Shown here piece after piece: positions 45,567 to 58,485 of a DNA stretch of 64,000 bases. The translations under genes and the position numbers were made by a program. The DNA is taken from positions 2,598,653-2,662,652 of the forward strand of contig KN834749.1 of assembly GCA_000827265.1 (NCBI GenBank), read 5' to 3'. The stretch is from Collybiopsis luxurians FD-317 M1 (lineage: Eukaryota > Basidiomycota > Agaricomycetes > Agaricales > Omphalotaceae). Positions within the stretch are counted from its first letter, which is position 1, and the number at the start of each line of letters is the position of its first letter. The notes under the pieces are model-generated. The model saw nothing but the letters and a program-made list of their open reading frames with translations. It was not told the origin of the DNA and ran no database searches.

Positions 45567-48500
45567 CAGGATGCAAAAACAGGAAGGAGTATAGAAAGTC
45601 CGGGCTTCGAAGGAACGATTGTGCGTGAAAACTTCTCTTTGACCAGCAAAGGGGACGCAAGGTTGGCTAACTCTATTTGCCAGATTTTATAAGAATTCCG
45701 GGACTGATCCTAGCCAAAATGGCTCATTAAAACCGGTAACTAAATGGTTGGCGTTCGCCTTCGAGTCCTTCACGGCGGCCTTACCCTATGAATATTTTTG
45801 CGGATGTGGTCATACATTTTCGAATACCACAATAGATTGTAAATAATACTGAGCTTCTCGTAGCGGCCTGCAGCGCCGGAGAAGTATGGGGTAGTTGAGC
45901 GGTACGCGAGTCCACCCACCGTTCAAACATGTTTTTGAAGGTCAATGAATTACTACCCTACCTCTACCTTAAAGTTTATACCTTAGTTAGGTTCTGTGAA
46001 GAACGGAGGATTTCTATTTTTAACCTCGAAATGGTTGCCAAACTTAAGTTCATGGCCGTGGTCGATGCGCTCATTTTGACTCATTAATGATAAAAATGCG
46101 CGACGATCGCTGGCTTACCGAAATTGGTGATAAACATCTGTCTCAGACTTTCATCCCAAATTCAGGTAGGCACCCCGTAGCTATGGCCTTTGACGGCGTT
46201 ACAGCTTTGTTCAGGGTGGCCGTGTAAGATATTTTCCAATTGGCAATTTTGGCGTCCTGCTACTTAGGGGTCATTATTCCTAAAATGGGCATGGTAAATA
46301 TAGCTTTGACCTTCCCGAAGTGGGCGAGTGTAATAATCAAGGAGGCTGGTCGACTCAGGAATTTTGGTCCATTATTGATACATTCGCTTGCACTGGCATA
46401 GGAGGAATACTAGATTTACATGTGCTGGCTTTTGTCGATGTTACTCTTCATGTGTTACATGATTCTACATATATTACATATTATAAACGTTACAAACGGC
46501 TGAAGAATACCAGAGAATACCCTAAGTTTATTGCTATAGAACGGATACAAAACGAGACTTTATATGCTGAGAATCAATTAACTCCCAGTAGATTCAGCAA
46601 GCTTCCATAATTATCAAGCGGAGCATTTATCACTGCTTTCTCCCGAATGGACCAGAATTAGATAGCCGTAGATTTCATCTGCGATTTTCAACTCGGTCTA
46701 CATTCCGACCGATCGTGCAATGAGCTATGAAGAGTGTGAGCATTGACTTGCAACAGCAATGTCGGGCAGACGGAATCTCGAATTTGATCTTGAGATGGTC
46801 GCGATGAGGTTTGCGCTTACACTCAGTGGTCGGCTTACCAGTTCCTCCGATTGACAGCCTTCACTTCTGAGGTTAGGCAAAGGAAAAGAAAGAGCATTAA
46901 ATAATCCAGGTCGAAATTGATCCGGTTCTTAATCTGGTCCCAAAATGGTCTTGGGCTTGGGTATGTATCGAAGTTTTGCTTGTAACCCTCTAGGGCGCAC
47001 TCGATGTAGTCCGAGTGCCGAAACCCAAAGACTCGTCCTTGATCCACTCAAGCTACATACTGCTGGATAATTTGAAGTAGGTTTCGCAAGGAGAGCGTCG
47101 ATTACGCCTTCTAGGTTCGATAAGTAGGGCTATTGTCAAAGAGGTTGCCAGATGGTACAAAGAGTCTTGATACAATAACACGTTGCCTCTCGTTCATTAT
47201 GGAAAGCACGCGTTTTGGTACGTAACAAGATTGAGTAGAAGTGAGAGCGTCCCAATGGCTGGAAAGAAGGGAAGAGTATACTCAAAGTATTCTGGACTAC
47301 ACCGTCCAAGATATCAATCTGGCCGCGGCCCGTGACAACGCGTGACAGACGCGATTGCCGCTTACACGTGATACACAAATTAGTGGAATAACTTAGGATA
47401 GCTTTCGCACGACAGTTTGCTCGAATCTCCCTTATCGCATCCCCGCATCGCATCCCCGCGGACCATGCATAATTTTTGACCGATGCACATTTATCTTAAT
47501 TAGGATAAATCAATTTTTTTTTGTATCCTCTTTGTTGCCCGCTGTCCCGAGGGATATGGTAGGCATTACAGGTTCGATCAATGGTTCTCAATTTATTTAT
47601 TGGGACGCAAGAGATCTGCCAAGCAGAAGCCAGTCGTGTTTTCCTCCATATGACTAGGGCACGCAGTTGCATGCCCTCACGGTAAGTGTATATACATAAA
47701 AAGACATAGTACTTTGCAGCGCGACGTTGTGATAGGACTACCTAGCCAGAAGATATTTCGGGTAGTCCTTGATCCCCGCGTATTCGTCCGTCCCTACAAT
47801 ACCACAAACCAGTTCCCATCTGACAATGCCGTTTCTGACCAATTTCTTGACTTTGAGCACGGAGGGTCGCTGGTCATATGCTTATCCCCCCATTTATCCT
47901 AGTTTGGCAACCCAGATTCCACTGACTTGCTCTGGCTGGCTCCAACTTTGAGTCTGTGCATGTAGCGGTTCAATCATTCGCCATCCTTGAAACTCGAAGC
48001 TTAATCATCGGAGCGGAATCGGGCCTCGGACGTATTTCATTAAATTAATTTTCATTTCAGGGGATTCAGATATTCAGATTGCAATCCAAACTAAACAAGT
48101 TTTGTCATTCGTCCATCGAAATCCAACGTGCTGGCTGTTTTCTTTTGCAACAAAAATGTCTTCGCTCTCAAAAAGCAATGAATAAGTACTCCTATCGACG
48201 AGAATCGTCCGAAGCAAAGTACGAAGGATGTGAGACCGGAACCAGAATATCGACATTGACGTCAGCCTGCCGCTTCTGTTAAGTTAAAGCGATATTACGG
48301 GACGTCGTGGTTTTTCTGATCCTAGCTTTAATCTACTGCCTGCAAAAGTAACAACGCTTGGACTTGGCTCTTCCTTTGAGTTATTGCTGACTTTCTTTTA
48401 TTTTTACTTATTTTTTTTGTAACTAAGCGGAATGGCGAGTAGGTAGGCAAATTTCTCTGGATAGAATGTTACTGAACTACGCTAGGGGTCGGCTCCCTCA

Positions 48501-51500
48501 ATCGAGTGTAAGAAATGCGCATCATCATCCGATCAACGGAGAAGCCATTATGCTGCTATGCGGCAACTTGAACTGACACTGCTGATCATGATCTCCTGTT
48601 GCAGATCCTGCAGACGAACGAATCCAGGTAAGTTCGTGATCAAACATAAACAGCATTCCAAGAAGTCTCTTATCCCAAAATAATCATGTTTCGTGCAGTC
48701 TGGCACTGAATGCCGGTAGGCATCGGCATTGAGAAAACGAAGGTCGCATGTACACTGGACAGCAGTACGCAAATGAAAAATTTCCAACTCCGTCCTTATA
48801 TGATACAAAGGCTATGACAGGACGAAGGGAAATTTACGTCGCTATTTAATGATTGATCTGCTCCTGCGGTACGCTCAGGTGACGGGAGGGCTTGAGAGCG
48901 AACCTGCAGGCGTTTCAATAGAGAAACAATGATGGAAGGTGAAAGTACGAGGATGAGAACAAGTTTTGAGCCTAAAATGGCATCTTTCTATTGAATCTGC
49001 CGCGGGCTGCCAATGGGCCGACGCCGGTCCGCACTCTGTGGGACCGCAGTCGATGGGCTGTTTTAGAAATTGCAGGCGTGCTGAGTACCAATTTCCCCTG
49101 CAAGCTTCATTCTTGCATTAATGTGTGTCGACGTAAGTAAACACCCTAAGTCTGGATATTAGCACCAGAAATCTAAGCCTGCTTGAACGGACGAGAAAAA
49201 CAGTTGTTCCCTCCATAATCTATTCAATGAACGCGGGGATCACTATCCAGTAGAAGCCTGAGACCAGGTATAGTTCAAGTCAAACGTCCATCGATGGCAT
49301 ATATCGGTGACTCGATGCAACACGATGTACATGCTATCCCAATGGTTGGGCTCCCCTCGGTTCCTTCTAGAACCACAGAAAACGATTCGCTCAATTGGGT
49401 AATTATATCTCCACGAGTTCTGAGCCCTCTCTGTTTATGACCCGTCGACCGTCAAATTTGTTACAGTTCATAAACCGCCAAATAGCCAATCCTGATGAAC
49501 AGGATGCAGGGTCAATCTCCTCCGAGGGCATCAAATCGGTTTTGTTTAACACAACTTGAATGTTTCTAATATTTTACCGATTGACCGGAAACGTTTTCAG
49601 ACTTCTTGTAATGACGCATGTATGCGCTGAGTTTTCCATGTTCTTGTGAGAGAATTACGAAAACACTAGCGAGGGAGAAAAAGCTGGGTGAGTGCACGGT
49701 GAACACACGCATATAGTGATGCCCCTTGAGCCGGACTGAGTGTGCCACACTGGTTTCTTGCTTCCTGTGTGCTAAACTTGCAGAGAAACTGTGAGATAAA
49801 TCTCCGACAAAGCCACGACAAGTTCCCACTGAGCGGGGGTGCACTTATTGGCAAAACAGCAAGCATCAGGATCATCATGATTGTCCGTGCGTAAGATGTG
49901 CACGAATACAATGAGAGGTGTGGCATACTGCCATTTCCTTTCCCCCTCTCCCCTGCGATGAGTCACAACGGGTCCAGTTCCATGAAAAGTGTTTGCACCT
50001 CAGGTAACGTATCTGTCCCTTGCCTCTGGACGCAACAAGGCATTGACCAAATACGGGCTCGAAGACAACAACTTCTCAACGCCACCATCACGTCTTCTGA
50101 CAACTCTTCAAATTGAATGTAAAGGTCGAATGCGCGCGCCCTCGGCCATTCAACTTTGCTGTTGTGTGTGCATTCTCTATACTAGATTGCAAATCAGGGA
50201 TCTGGGTCTGGCAAATTCTCTCGTTGTCCAGAACTTTCCTGGAACCTGTTCCTGGACGAGTGAGAAGCAAAGTGCTAGGTAAACTTCCTACGCTAACTGA
50301 TTATCTGTGGCGTATCCGGCGTTCCAGGGAAACATGGGCGCGGTTGGCTTGACTTGACCGGTCGATAGGGCTAGAAAAGAATCACTGTCTCCGTTATCTC
50401 CAAAGAGGTTGTTGGGGACGTTGAGAGCTACTGGTTACTTGTATACGGCAGGATAGTAACACCGGCTTCTAGAGCACAGCATACTGCGCACCTGCGCAGC
50501 GCGATTCTGAAACTCCGTCCCTGCAGCGAAGGAAGTGGTACTTACGAGTAGGCAGAAGGTATATTTTACTCACCATGACGTTGTCGCCGATGATTGCTTT
50601 TTTTTCTTCTTCATCGGAACGTCGTCAGCTCCCGACATCTCTGCCCTAAGGGGGGGACCTTGAGCGTAGATGAAGCTGTAGGGGCTGGGTCGGTTTGTCA
50701 AAGTGAATCGATGGACTCACGTTTGGCCGTTTGGCAGTCTGTCTGTCGGTGTTATTGAACGATTGCTTCAAGTGTGTATTTTGCCACTGACGTTGAAAGA
50801 CTTGATCGGTGACATTTCTTAATTGTAGTAAAACTGGGGCCTTAGAGTGCATACATACACATCGACCCCGGAGAGCCGGTGTTCTAAGCCTAGTACTTAC
50901 ATACATTGTGTTTTACTCCGACGGCCGAGCGCGACAGAGTGAGTTGTGTGTCGTTGGCATAGACAAGAGAAAGGGGAAGAAGAAGCGACCCAGAGGCGAA
51001 AAGAAAAAAAAAAGTTGCAAGCAAAGAAAACAAACAAAATGTTAATTCTTCCCATTTTGGTAATCCAAGATAGAATACCAACGTCCGACGCCCAAATACG
51101 CATTTGCGAATTTCAAAAGGGTTACAAAGAGAAGAAGGAAGAAGGGAACTTTCGAAGAAAAACAACTTGATGGACGAACCGACCGATCCGAGTTGGAATC
51201 CGAATTCCAATTCGACCCAGCTCGAGTTAGAAAACTGACTTACTTTTGCGATTCTGATTTTAATAGCACGAGGGTGGTGATAACGCGCCTGTAAATATAA
51301 ACGTGACTCTTTTTTTTTTTTTTCAATAGAGTAGGTACATATCATCTCTTTCCCATCCGAGAGAGTGTTGTTTTCGCTCGTCCATTCTGCATATCCATCC
51401 ATTCGGCCGTTCATGCCATAGAGTTTTAAAAGTAGAAGCGTCTGAGCCGAAAAAGGTTATTTTTATAACGGGTTCATACTATGTGTATAGTGATATGATG

Positions 51501-53564
51501 ACTATGCCGGCGGTCACTTCGCTTCGCCTGCTACAGAAAGAGGAGAGAGGGAAAAATGAAAATGAAGAAAAGTCAACCGACTCCAACTCATCTCACGTTC
51601 ATTTCACTTTAGTATACCGACCAGCAAGTAGGTGCAGCAACCAAATGAATCATTGCGCTACTCCGAGTCAAGATTCGGCAGAAGGCGTACATACGTAGTG
51701 GACACTCGCGTTATCTCTCCCCGAGAGCCTCAGGCTCACCTAACTTGAAGGAGAAATGTATGACTAGTTGACTAGAGAGATGTGTGTGTATCTTGTCGAA
51801 CAGAGTTTGTAAATGAAACCAGATATCGATCCGGTATTCTTCGGAGGGGAAGACCTGGCGAGGTGTTACACGTTGGAAGGAAAGGAAGCAAAGCAAAGCA
51901 TCGCGCAGATTCGGTGTCAGGAGGGGCAGGGCGGGTACCTCAAGCTAGACAAGGACACGGGTGTGTAAGCAGGCATGTCAGTCGGTCGGTATGGACTGAG
52001 ATGGAGGCCTCGTGTGTTGCGTTGTATGCGTGTATGCGTGTGAGTATGTATATGGGGATGTTCTTCTCGTTAACTTGAGAGTTATGGAGCAAGCTTGCTT
52101 GAAGTATTACTAACGCGATACGGTACGATACGATACGATACGATACGATGCGACAGGATGTTATACGATGTGATTCGGTCGAAGCTAGTGTGCAGGCATG
52201 GATCTTGGCTGGACTGGGTAACTGAACCTAGCTAGCCGATAGGGCTTCGGATAACAACCTTGCTTAGAGTCGCTCTCTCCGACCTCATGAGGGCTCGTTT
52301 ACATAGACTTATCGTTCATTCTCCCGGATGGACCGCGACGGTTGCACCTGCTTCAAGTTGGAAGAAGTCGGAGGAAACGCCGAGGAGTCCGTAAGGTAGA
52401 ACAAGGGCTGGATGACGGGTAGGACCTAGTATCGCTATCGATAAGGGAGACGCTACGCGCGTGCCATTTACCTTTATGCTCCCTGCATGGCCATAGCAGT
52501 AGTTTACTTGTAGGCAGGCATACGAAGAAGCTCTCAACGACGCGTAGGGTGATGTACCTTGCCTATTGGAGAGAATGAGATGGAGTATAAGCATGAAAGG
52601 TATTCTCTTCTTCAACTGAAGAGCGAGCTTGATTCACGATTAACCATGCTGCTTTCCGTATTTGCACCGTTCGTCCGATGGGGTCCGAGAATAAAGGAAA
52701 GAGGTTGTTGTCAGACGGGAGATCGGCAATACAATACAAAGAGACAATGTAGAATGTAGTAGTGGTCTTGAGCGTAATGCGAGAAATCGGATCTCGAGAG
52801 TGGCGAGGGTTGGAGGGCATCGATTGAACGATAAAGCGGATTGGACAAAGAGGTAGACCCGGATGGACTCTGTAGCGGAGCGACGTACAGGCGGGCGGCT
52901 GAATCTCGGGCGGAAGTGGATTGAGTAGCGACATTGACAGTGGCATGGCATTGCATTTGGAAAAAGAAAATGCCAGAGGAATTGATCCAGGATTTGAGGT
53001 AATAGGTAACTACGTTACATCCAAACCGCGATTGATCCTTCTTGGAAGGAGAGAGGTACAGAAAAAAAAATAAAAATAAAAAAATAAAAAGATTTGAAAG
53101 GTTATCTTATCTTACCATAAAAGGAGAAACGGGACCAGGAAGGGGGGTCTGGTGATCGAGTTCGTCGAGACGGAGTTTAAATCTGCACCTAATCTGGATT
53201 GTCGAGCCGGTTCAAGTTTGACATTGAAAATCAGCGAGAGCAGCAAACCAGTCTTTGGGTGGGAATCGCCGCTGAGTGTATCGATTTAGGTTCTTTGGAC
53301 CCGGCATGATGGAGGATTAATTCTGTGAGATGCTATTCAACTTTTCACCATTTAGTCCCTGGTCAACACCCTCATGCAGCCCCGTTGAACCAAGTTTCCG
53401 CAAAGGCTTCCACAGCGTCAAGGTATGTCTCAGATTTGTTAATCTGCCAATTTGCAAAATATAAAGATTAAACAAATAAAAAGATTTATCGTCGATCATT
53501 ACTGACATTTCGTATCTCAGACCAAAACTTGAACGATCGCAGTTGGATCCTTTTAACCTGTGGA
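45567..53564. other. Gene-poor 8 kb
   Basis: No intact gene could be built on either strand. A 70-residue frame at 47047-46835 (minus), with GFRHSDYIECALEGYKQNF, has protein-like texture and may be a gene remnant. The last 2 kb before the second C2H2 gene are probably long promoter and leader sequence with short repeats: T14 at 51309-51322, a CGATA repeat at 52116-52150, and A/T-rich AAATAAAAA runs near 53061-53092. No tRNA-like fold or retroelement protein was recognised. Confidence 0.45.
52116..52150. repeat. CGATA pentanucleotide microsatellite
   Basis: Seven near-perfect CGATA units (second CGGTA, last CGATG), about 1.4 kb upstream of the second C2H2 gene. Confidence 0.85.
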
Positions 53565-55818
53565 ATGGCCCCTCACCGTTATATTCCTTGTATACATCCT
53601 CAGTCCACCTCGATGGCCCTTTCTTCTCCTGAAAGTCCATCCTTTACTGCCTTTGATTCCACCCCTTCGCCACATTCCTCTGCAACTTCCCTTGAAAACG
53701 ACGAACACATGAATTCAAACGACTTTGACTATGCTCATCAACATCAAGACACCTACTCCACTTCTTCTCCCTGGAGTCCTGTCCTCAAAAAGTCCTCACT
53801 GTCCCCTCACAACCATCTCTCCATTTTCATTCCATCCCCCAATCCAAACTATCATGCGCCACACTCTGCTGTACTCGGTCCAGACCAAGAACAGTGGGCA
53901 CGATCTCACTGCCCCCCTCTCTCCGCTTCAACCAGCACTTCCAGCTCCTTGGCAAATGCAGTTGACATTAAGCAAGAGTATCCCTCCGATTACACAGCCG
54001 TGAGTACATATCTTTTTGCTGTGACGCAGTTCAACTCATATGGCCCTTCCAGAACATGCATGACCAGCCCGCACAGCACATCCTTTCCCATTCTCAATCC
54101 CTACCCCAGATGCGCTTCCAGCGTAATTCTTCCTCTTACTATCCCCAGCACCCCGTAGATGGCCCTAGATACCATCCCTCGGCCTCCATACCCCCCGGTG
54201 AACCTTCTCCTACCGACTCTCCCCTGCTGTCTCCTTTTACGCAGAATGACCACTACACTGCCAACGGCCACTCGTCCTACAGCTCTTATAGCATACCCAT
54301 GAATATGCTCAACTCGTACAATTATAACCCTCCTACAGAGCCTCAGGGGCAGTACCAAGGCGACTCTCAGGCGGCAAACATCCCTTATGACTATAGCATG
54401 CTGTACAAACAGCCGCCGGCCGACATTCATGTCATTCAGCAAAAGGAGGTAGAGCAACCACAGGAGCAAGCCTGTGATCCCCGGTACGTTAGTGGACATG
54501 AAGTGGGCGGTTTGGATGTCGAAGTTGCTCACGACCCAAACGGTGAAGAAGACGCAGAGCCTGAGATCGACTCTGAGGCAGGCGATCATGGCTATTCCGA
54601 GCATATCTCTGATTATTCTCGAAAGCACTCTTCCGTTACTGCGACCTCTTCTTCTTTCGAGCCCACCTACTCCCCATCTTCTCATACTGCCCACCCTCAT
54701 CTTCAGTACCGCGATTCAAAGTCGCCCCACGATGGCGAAGCTGAGGAAGACGAGGGCGCCGAGCCCGACGTTGAAAGCGACGATTATGATTACGATGATG
54801 CAAGAGATGGTGATTACGTCTACCGGGACCGTTCTCGTTCCGCCCAATCTGTGCGTAGTCGACAACAGCTGTCATTCGATACGATGGGCGGCATGATGCC
54901 TCTCGACGGAATGCAGCACGGAGCTACAGTGGGGATTGCAGCCTCTGGACGGCGAAGAGCTGCTACCGAGTCAGGCGCTGCAAGTCCTTACGGAAGCTTT
55001 TCACCTACTTCTACTTTCGAGTGGAACACCAGCTCTCCGTTTAGCCCGGAGAGTCCTATGCACCGCACCAATTCCAACGGTCAATCGATGGCAGCTGGTA
55101 TCCGCACCCGCGCTGGTACAACCGTTGGGTATCCTTCTTCCATGGGAAATCGCTATTCACCTTACCCTTCGAGCTCTGCATACGATGGCTACCCCTCAAA
55201 CGCCATGATCGCTCGGTCTCGCAGAGCTTCTTACTCTTCCGAGACTTCTTCAGTCGGGCCTCCGCTTACTCCGAACACTCCTCTTACCCCTGGGACGCCC
55301 ATGTCTCCCAGTATCGGCTCGAGCTCGTCCTATTCGTCTATGAACAATGGAATGGGCATTGATAACGACCTTGGGATTCGCAGGAGGACTCGTCCATCGA
55401 ATTCGCTCCCTGCTCCTATTCCCGTCCCGAATTTGACGAAAAAATCTCGGGGGCGACGAGTTCCAACCGTTTCAAGTCTCGAAAATACGGTTCGCAAGAC
55501 CAGCGTCTCTTCCGATTACAGCAGTTCGTCCGCTGGTGGTGGACGTGGTGGAAAAGGCGCTCGCACCCATATGTGCAAAGTTCCTGGATGCGGCAAGTGC
55601 TTCGCTCGAGGCGAGCATTTGAAGAGACATATCCGGAGTATACACACGTATGATAAACGTAGGTTTCTACAGTGTTTCCTTGCTTTCCTCGTTCACTCAC
55701 CTCTCCCTCCTCCTCAGCGCACAAGTGCCCTTACCCTGGATGCGGCAAAGACTTTAGTCGGCATGACAACTTGGGTCAGCACATGAGGGTCCACAAAGAC
55801 TACCGACCGTCTCGGTAG
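53565..55818 (+). CDS. Two-finger C2H2 transcription factor B
   Basis: Three exons, 53565-53999, 54053-55658 and 55718-55818, give 713 residues. Two C2H2 fingers close the protein: CKVPGCGKCFARGEHLKRHI and CPYPGCGKDFSRHDNLGQHM, then HKDYRPSR. As in factor A, an intron cuts the linker between the fingers at the same place and phase, and PVPNLTKKSRGRRVP precedes them. The rest is Ser/Pro/Tyr-rich with an acidic centre (EDEGAEPDVESDDYDYDD), probably a regulatory and activation region. A second in-frame ATG at 53613 (MALSSPESPS) is an alternative start. Msn2/Msn4-like nuclear DNA-binding role. The long gene-poor upstream region suggests complex regulation (inference). Confidence 0.9.
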
Positions 55819-57097
55819 ACATGTTTCAAGTTTGTTTTTTTCTTTGCAAGGGACATTTCACATTCCTCGGAATTGGACGGATGGATGGATTGCAACACGA
55901 TGCTTTTTCTCACACACAGTTTTCTTCTCGACGTATCGTTCCGTGCTCGGGCTTTCGATGTATGCGTAAAGTTATAATGGCTCTCTTGGCGTTGTGCGCC
56001 GCCGCCACCATTGGTATTCCCTTCTCAACCTGGTCCTCCGTTTATTTTTATCGTTATTCCATTTTATATGCAATTCATGTTGTAGATCCCTTCCATGGAT
56101 GTACTCTCTTTTCTTTTCGTTTGTTGTTTCATCATCTAGTAACGGACTTGACTTTAGCCTCCGCTTCGATCTTTCTTTTTCTTTTCTTGTACATTCTTCT
56201 CTCTTCCTTCTCTCTGTCATCTCCCTGTCCCGAACCGTTCCCATGGATATCATGCCTCCTCTTCTCTCAAAAGTAGCTCACCCTCCTCCGTCACCATGTC
56301 TTTCTATTCTTGCATACCTTCTTGTGTTATGCCTCACTGCATGCTTCGTTTCTTCCTTTCCTTCTCTCTCTCTATTATCTTTTTGGCAACCCTATGCGCC
56401 CCCTCCCAGAATGATTTTTGTCCCTTTCTTTAGGGTCAAAGTCGGAACGAAAAGAACGGGGGCTTTTTTACACACCGTCTTCATCGGACTCGCTCGCTCG
56501 CTCACTCACTGGTACGCAACGACATTTCATCCCTCGCAACTTGTTTAGTTTATCGCATTCCGCACACTACCATTTATCAGTATCTTTGTTCAACATCGCA
56601 CGCTTTAGATGGATTCTTTTCTGGTTTCACTCACTCGCTTACTGAAAGATGCATGCATGCTTGCATTACGCATTGACATATACCATTACCTTACCGACAC
56701 TTTTTTGTTTTTCCATCATCATCATCCTCGCTTTTTTATCGTATGAAGTATCGTACTATGTAAGAAAAAAAAAACGTAGTGTACTTTTTTTTTTTTCTCT
56801 TCGTTTCCTTTCTTTTTATTGCGTAAAATATACAATATTTGTTTTTATTTTATTGATTTTATGGCAGCAGAAGTATTGTAATTTTGGGGTACTTACTTTG
56901 TAGGAGGACGAGGAGGATTCAAAATTTATTCAAAATTTATTCTGTCCAACTTTGACCAGGTTCACGGCTCGGGCAGCGGCCCGGGCGTTAGTCATAGGGT
57001 AACGTAATTTGACTCCCTCTTCGTCATCCCGAGCGACGACGACCATCACCCTCCGCACACGACCGCCTTTCTTACGACCTAGAAACGAAATTGGAAA
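55819..57097. other. T-rich 3' UTR region and ING promoter
   Basis: Very pyrimidine-rich, presumably the long 3' UTR of factor B; overlapping frames here are low complexity. ATGCATGCATGC-like words lie near 56648. An isolated exon-like piece on the minus strand is listed separately (56930-57078). Confidence 0.5.
56930..57078 (-). pseudogene. Orphan terminal exon-like fragment
   Basis: On the minus strand a strong acceptor (TTCGTTTCTAG) is followed by 48 codons in one open frame and TGA with AATAAA overlapping it. The text is protein-like (VVVARDDEEGVKLRYPMTNA, RAAARAVNLVKVGQNKF). No partner exon is found upstream, where the ING gene starts 20 bp away on the other strand. It is likely the truncated 3' end of a gene left after rearrangement, or the end of a tiny gene I cannot complete. 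Confidence 0.4.
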
Positions 57098-58485
57098 ATG
57101 AGTGGTATCTCTGTATCAGCTCAAAGTCTCGAAGATGCTGCCAACATAGCCACTGAATTCATATACAGTCAGTCATTCCGTAACAGAAATCCAAATCCCT
57201 TTTCGATTTGATGAACGGTTTTTCTTAAAAAAATCATTTTTTTTAACTCTACTACTTTTAGGTCTTGATAATATTCCTAACGAAATAAGACATCTTCTTG
57301 AAGAAATCAAACATAAAGAATCTCGTGTTCAAGGTTTGGATCTTTTGTACAGTTGTTGTTTTCTTTGTTCCCAACCTATTGTTGTGATCCATGTAGAATT
57401 GCAATATCAGATAGATAGCGACAGTGCCCGATGGATTAAACACACTCTTCGCAGTGCGAATCATAACGGGTCTGGTCCCTCTACCCCCTCTTCATCGCCG
57501 ACCAAACCCGTAGGCCATCTCCCCGCAAAGATCAAGCAATCCTATGCGGAGATCGAACAGTTATCGACGGACAAACTCGCTCTCGCCGAGCGCGTGGTTG
57601 AACTGCTAACTCGGACGTCCACGCGACTGGCGGTGGACCTTAACCGTGCTCGTGTGCTTCAAGGTGAACCTCCGACGGAGGTTATCCCTGGATCTGTTCT
57701 TCTTGCTTCTGCTTCTGCTTCGTTATCGTCTTTGTCTTCTGCCGCCGCCGCCACTGCTGGGGCTGCTGCGAGTGCGGGGAGTGGGGTTGGGGCTGGGACT
57801 GGGCATGGGAGTGCGGGATCTGGACTCGTCGCGAGTACCATCGGCGATAGTTTGAAGCAAGCTCTGAATGCGAGTTTTTCGGCTTCGGATAGCAGCACTC
57901 GGCTTGCGAGCCTGAATACGCCTTCGTCTGCGCCTCCTACGAAAAGTAAGGCATTTTTTTTCATGCCCTATATCAATTCGATTAATTCATTGATGATGAA
58001 TTGAATTACAGAACGCAAAGTCACCGCTACCTCGACACCTTCCATTAAAGTTCCCGCGAGTCGATCCATCTCCCCAGTTGCGCCTACGACCAAAGCCGTG
58101 TCGCATACGCGTTCGAGGCTTTCTAGACAGAGTTATACTGCGCATGTGAATCAGAATAAGGTGTCGGAGCCTGAACCTGAAGAGGAGGAAGAGGAAGAGC
58201 CTGATCCGGAAGATGAAGATGGGGATGATAAGTTGTATTGTTTTTGTCAGAAACCTAGTGCTGGGGATATGATTGCTTGCGATAATAATGCGTGTCCTTA
58301 TGAATGGGTGGGTTGTTTCGTCTTGGAAGGAAATATGGAATCTCATGCGTGCACTGTACACTTGTTTTGTCTAGTTCCATCTAGAGTGCGTTGGGATTAC
58401 CGAGCCACCGCCGGCTTCGACAAAGTGGTATTGTCCGTTCTGTATCAATAGGGTGACAGCGAGGAAGGGAAGAAAAAAGAGTTAG
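57098..58485 (+). CDS. ING-family PHD-finger protein
   Basis: Five exons, 57098-57167, 57262-57333, 57397-57945, 58012-58307 and 58375-58485, give 365 residues. The N-terminal ING helical region reads [20 protein letters not shown] and then [21 protein letters not shown] low-complexity Ala/Ser/Gly linker, a basic stretch ([18 protein letters not shown]) and an acidic patch follow. The PHD finger closes the protein: [20 protein letters not shown], then [11 protein letters not shown] and WYCPFC, with C4HC3 spacing. ING proteins are subunits of histone acetyltransferase or deacetylase complexes and read H3K4me3. The finger is split by the last intron right after Trp, as is usual. Confidence 0.95.

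Noticed and set aside
54101..54700. 199-residue minus-strand open frame
   Set aside because: It is antisense to the Ser/Tyr-rich part of C2H2 factor B, Arg/Val-rich and without domain.
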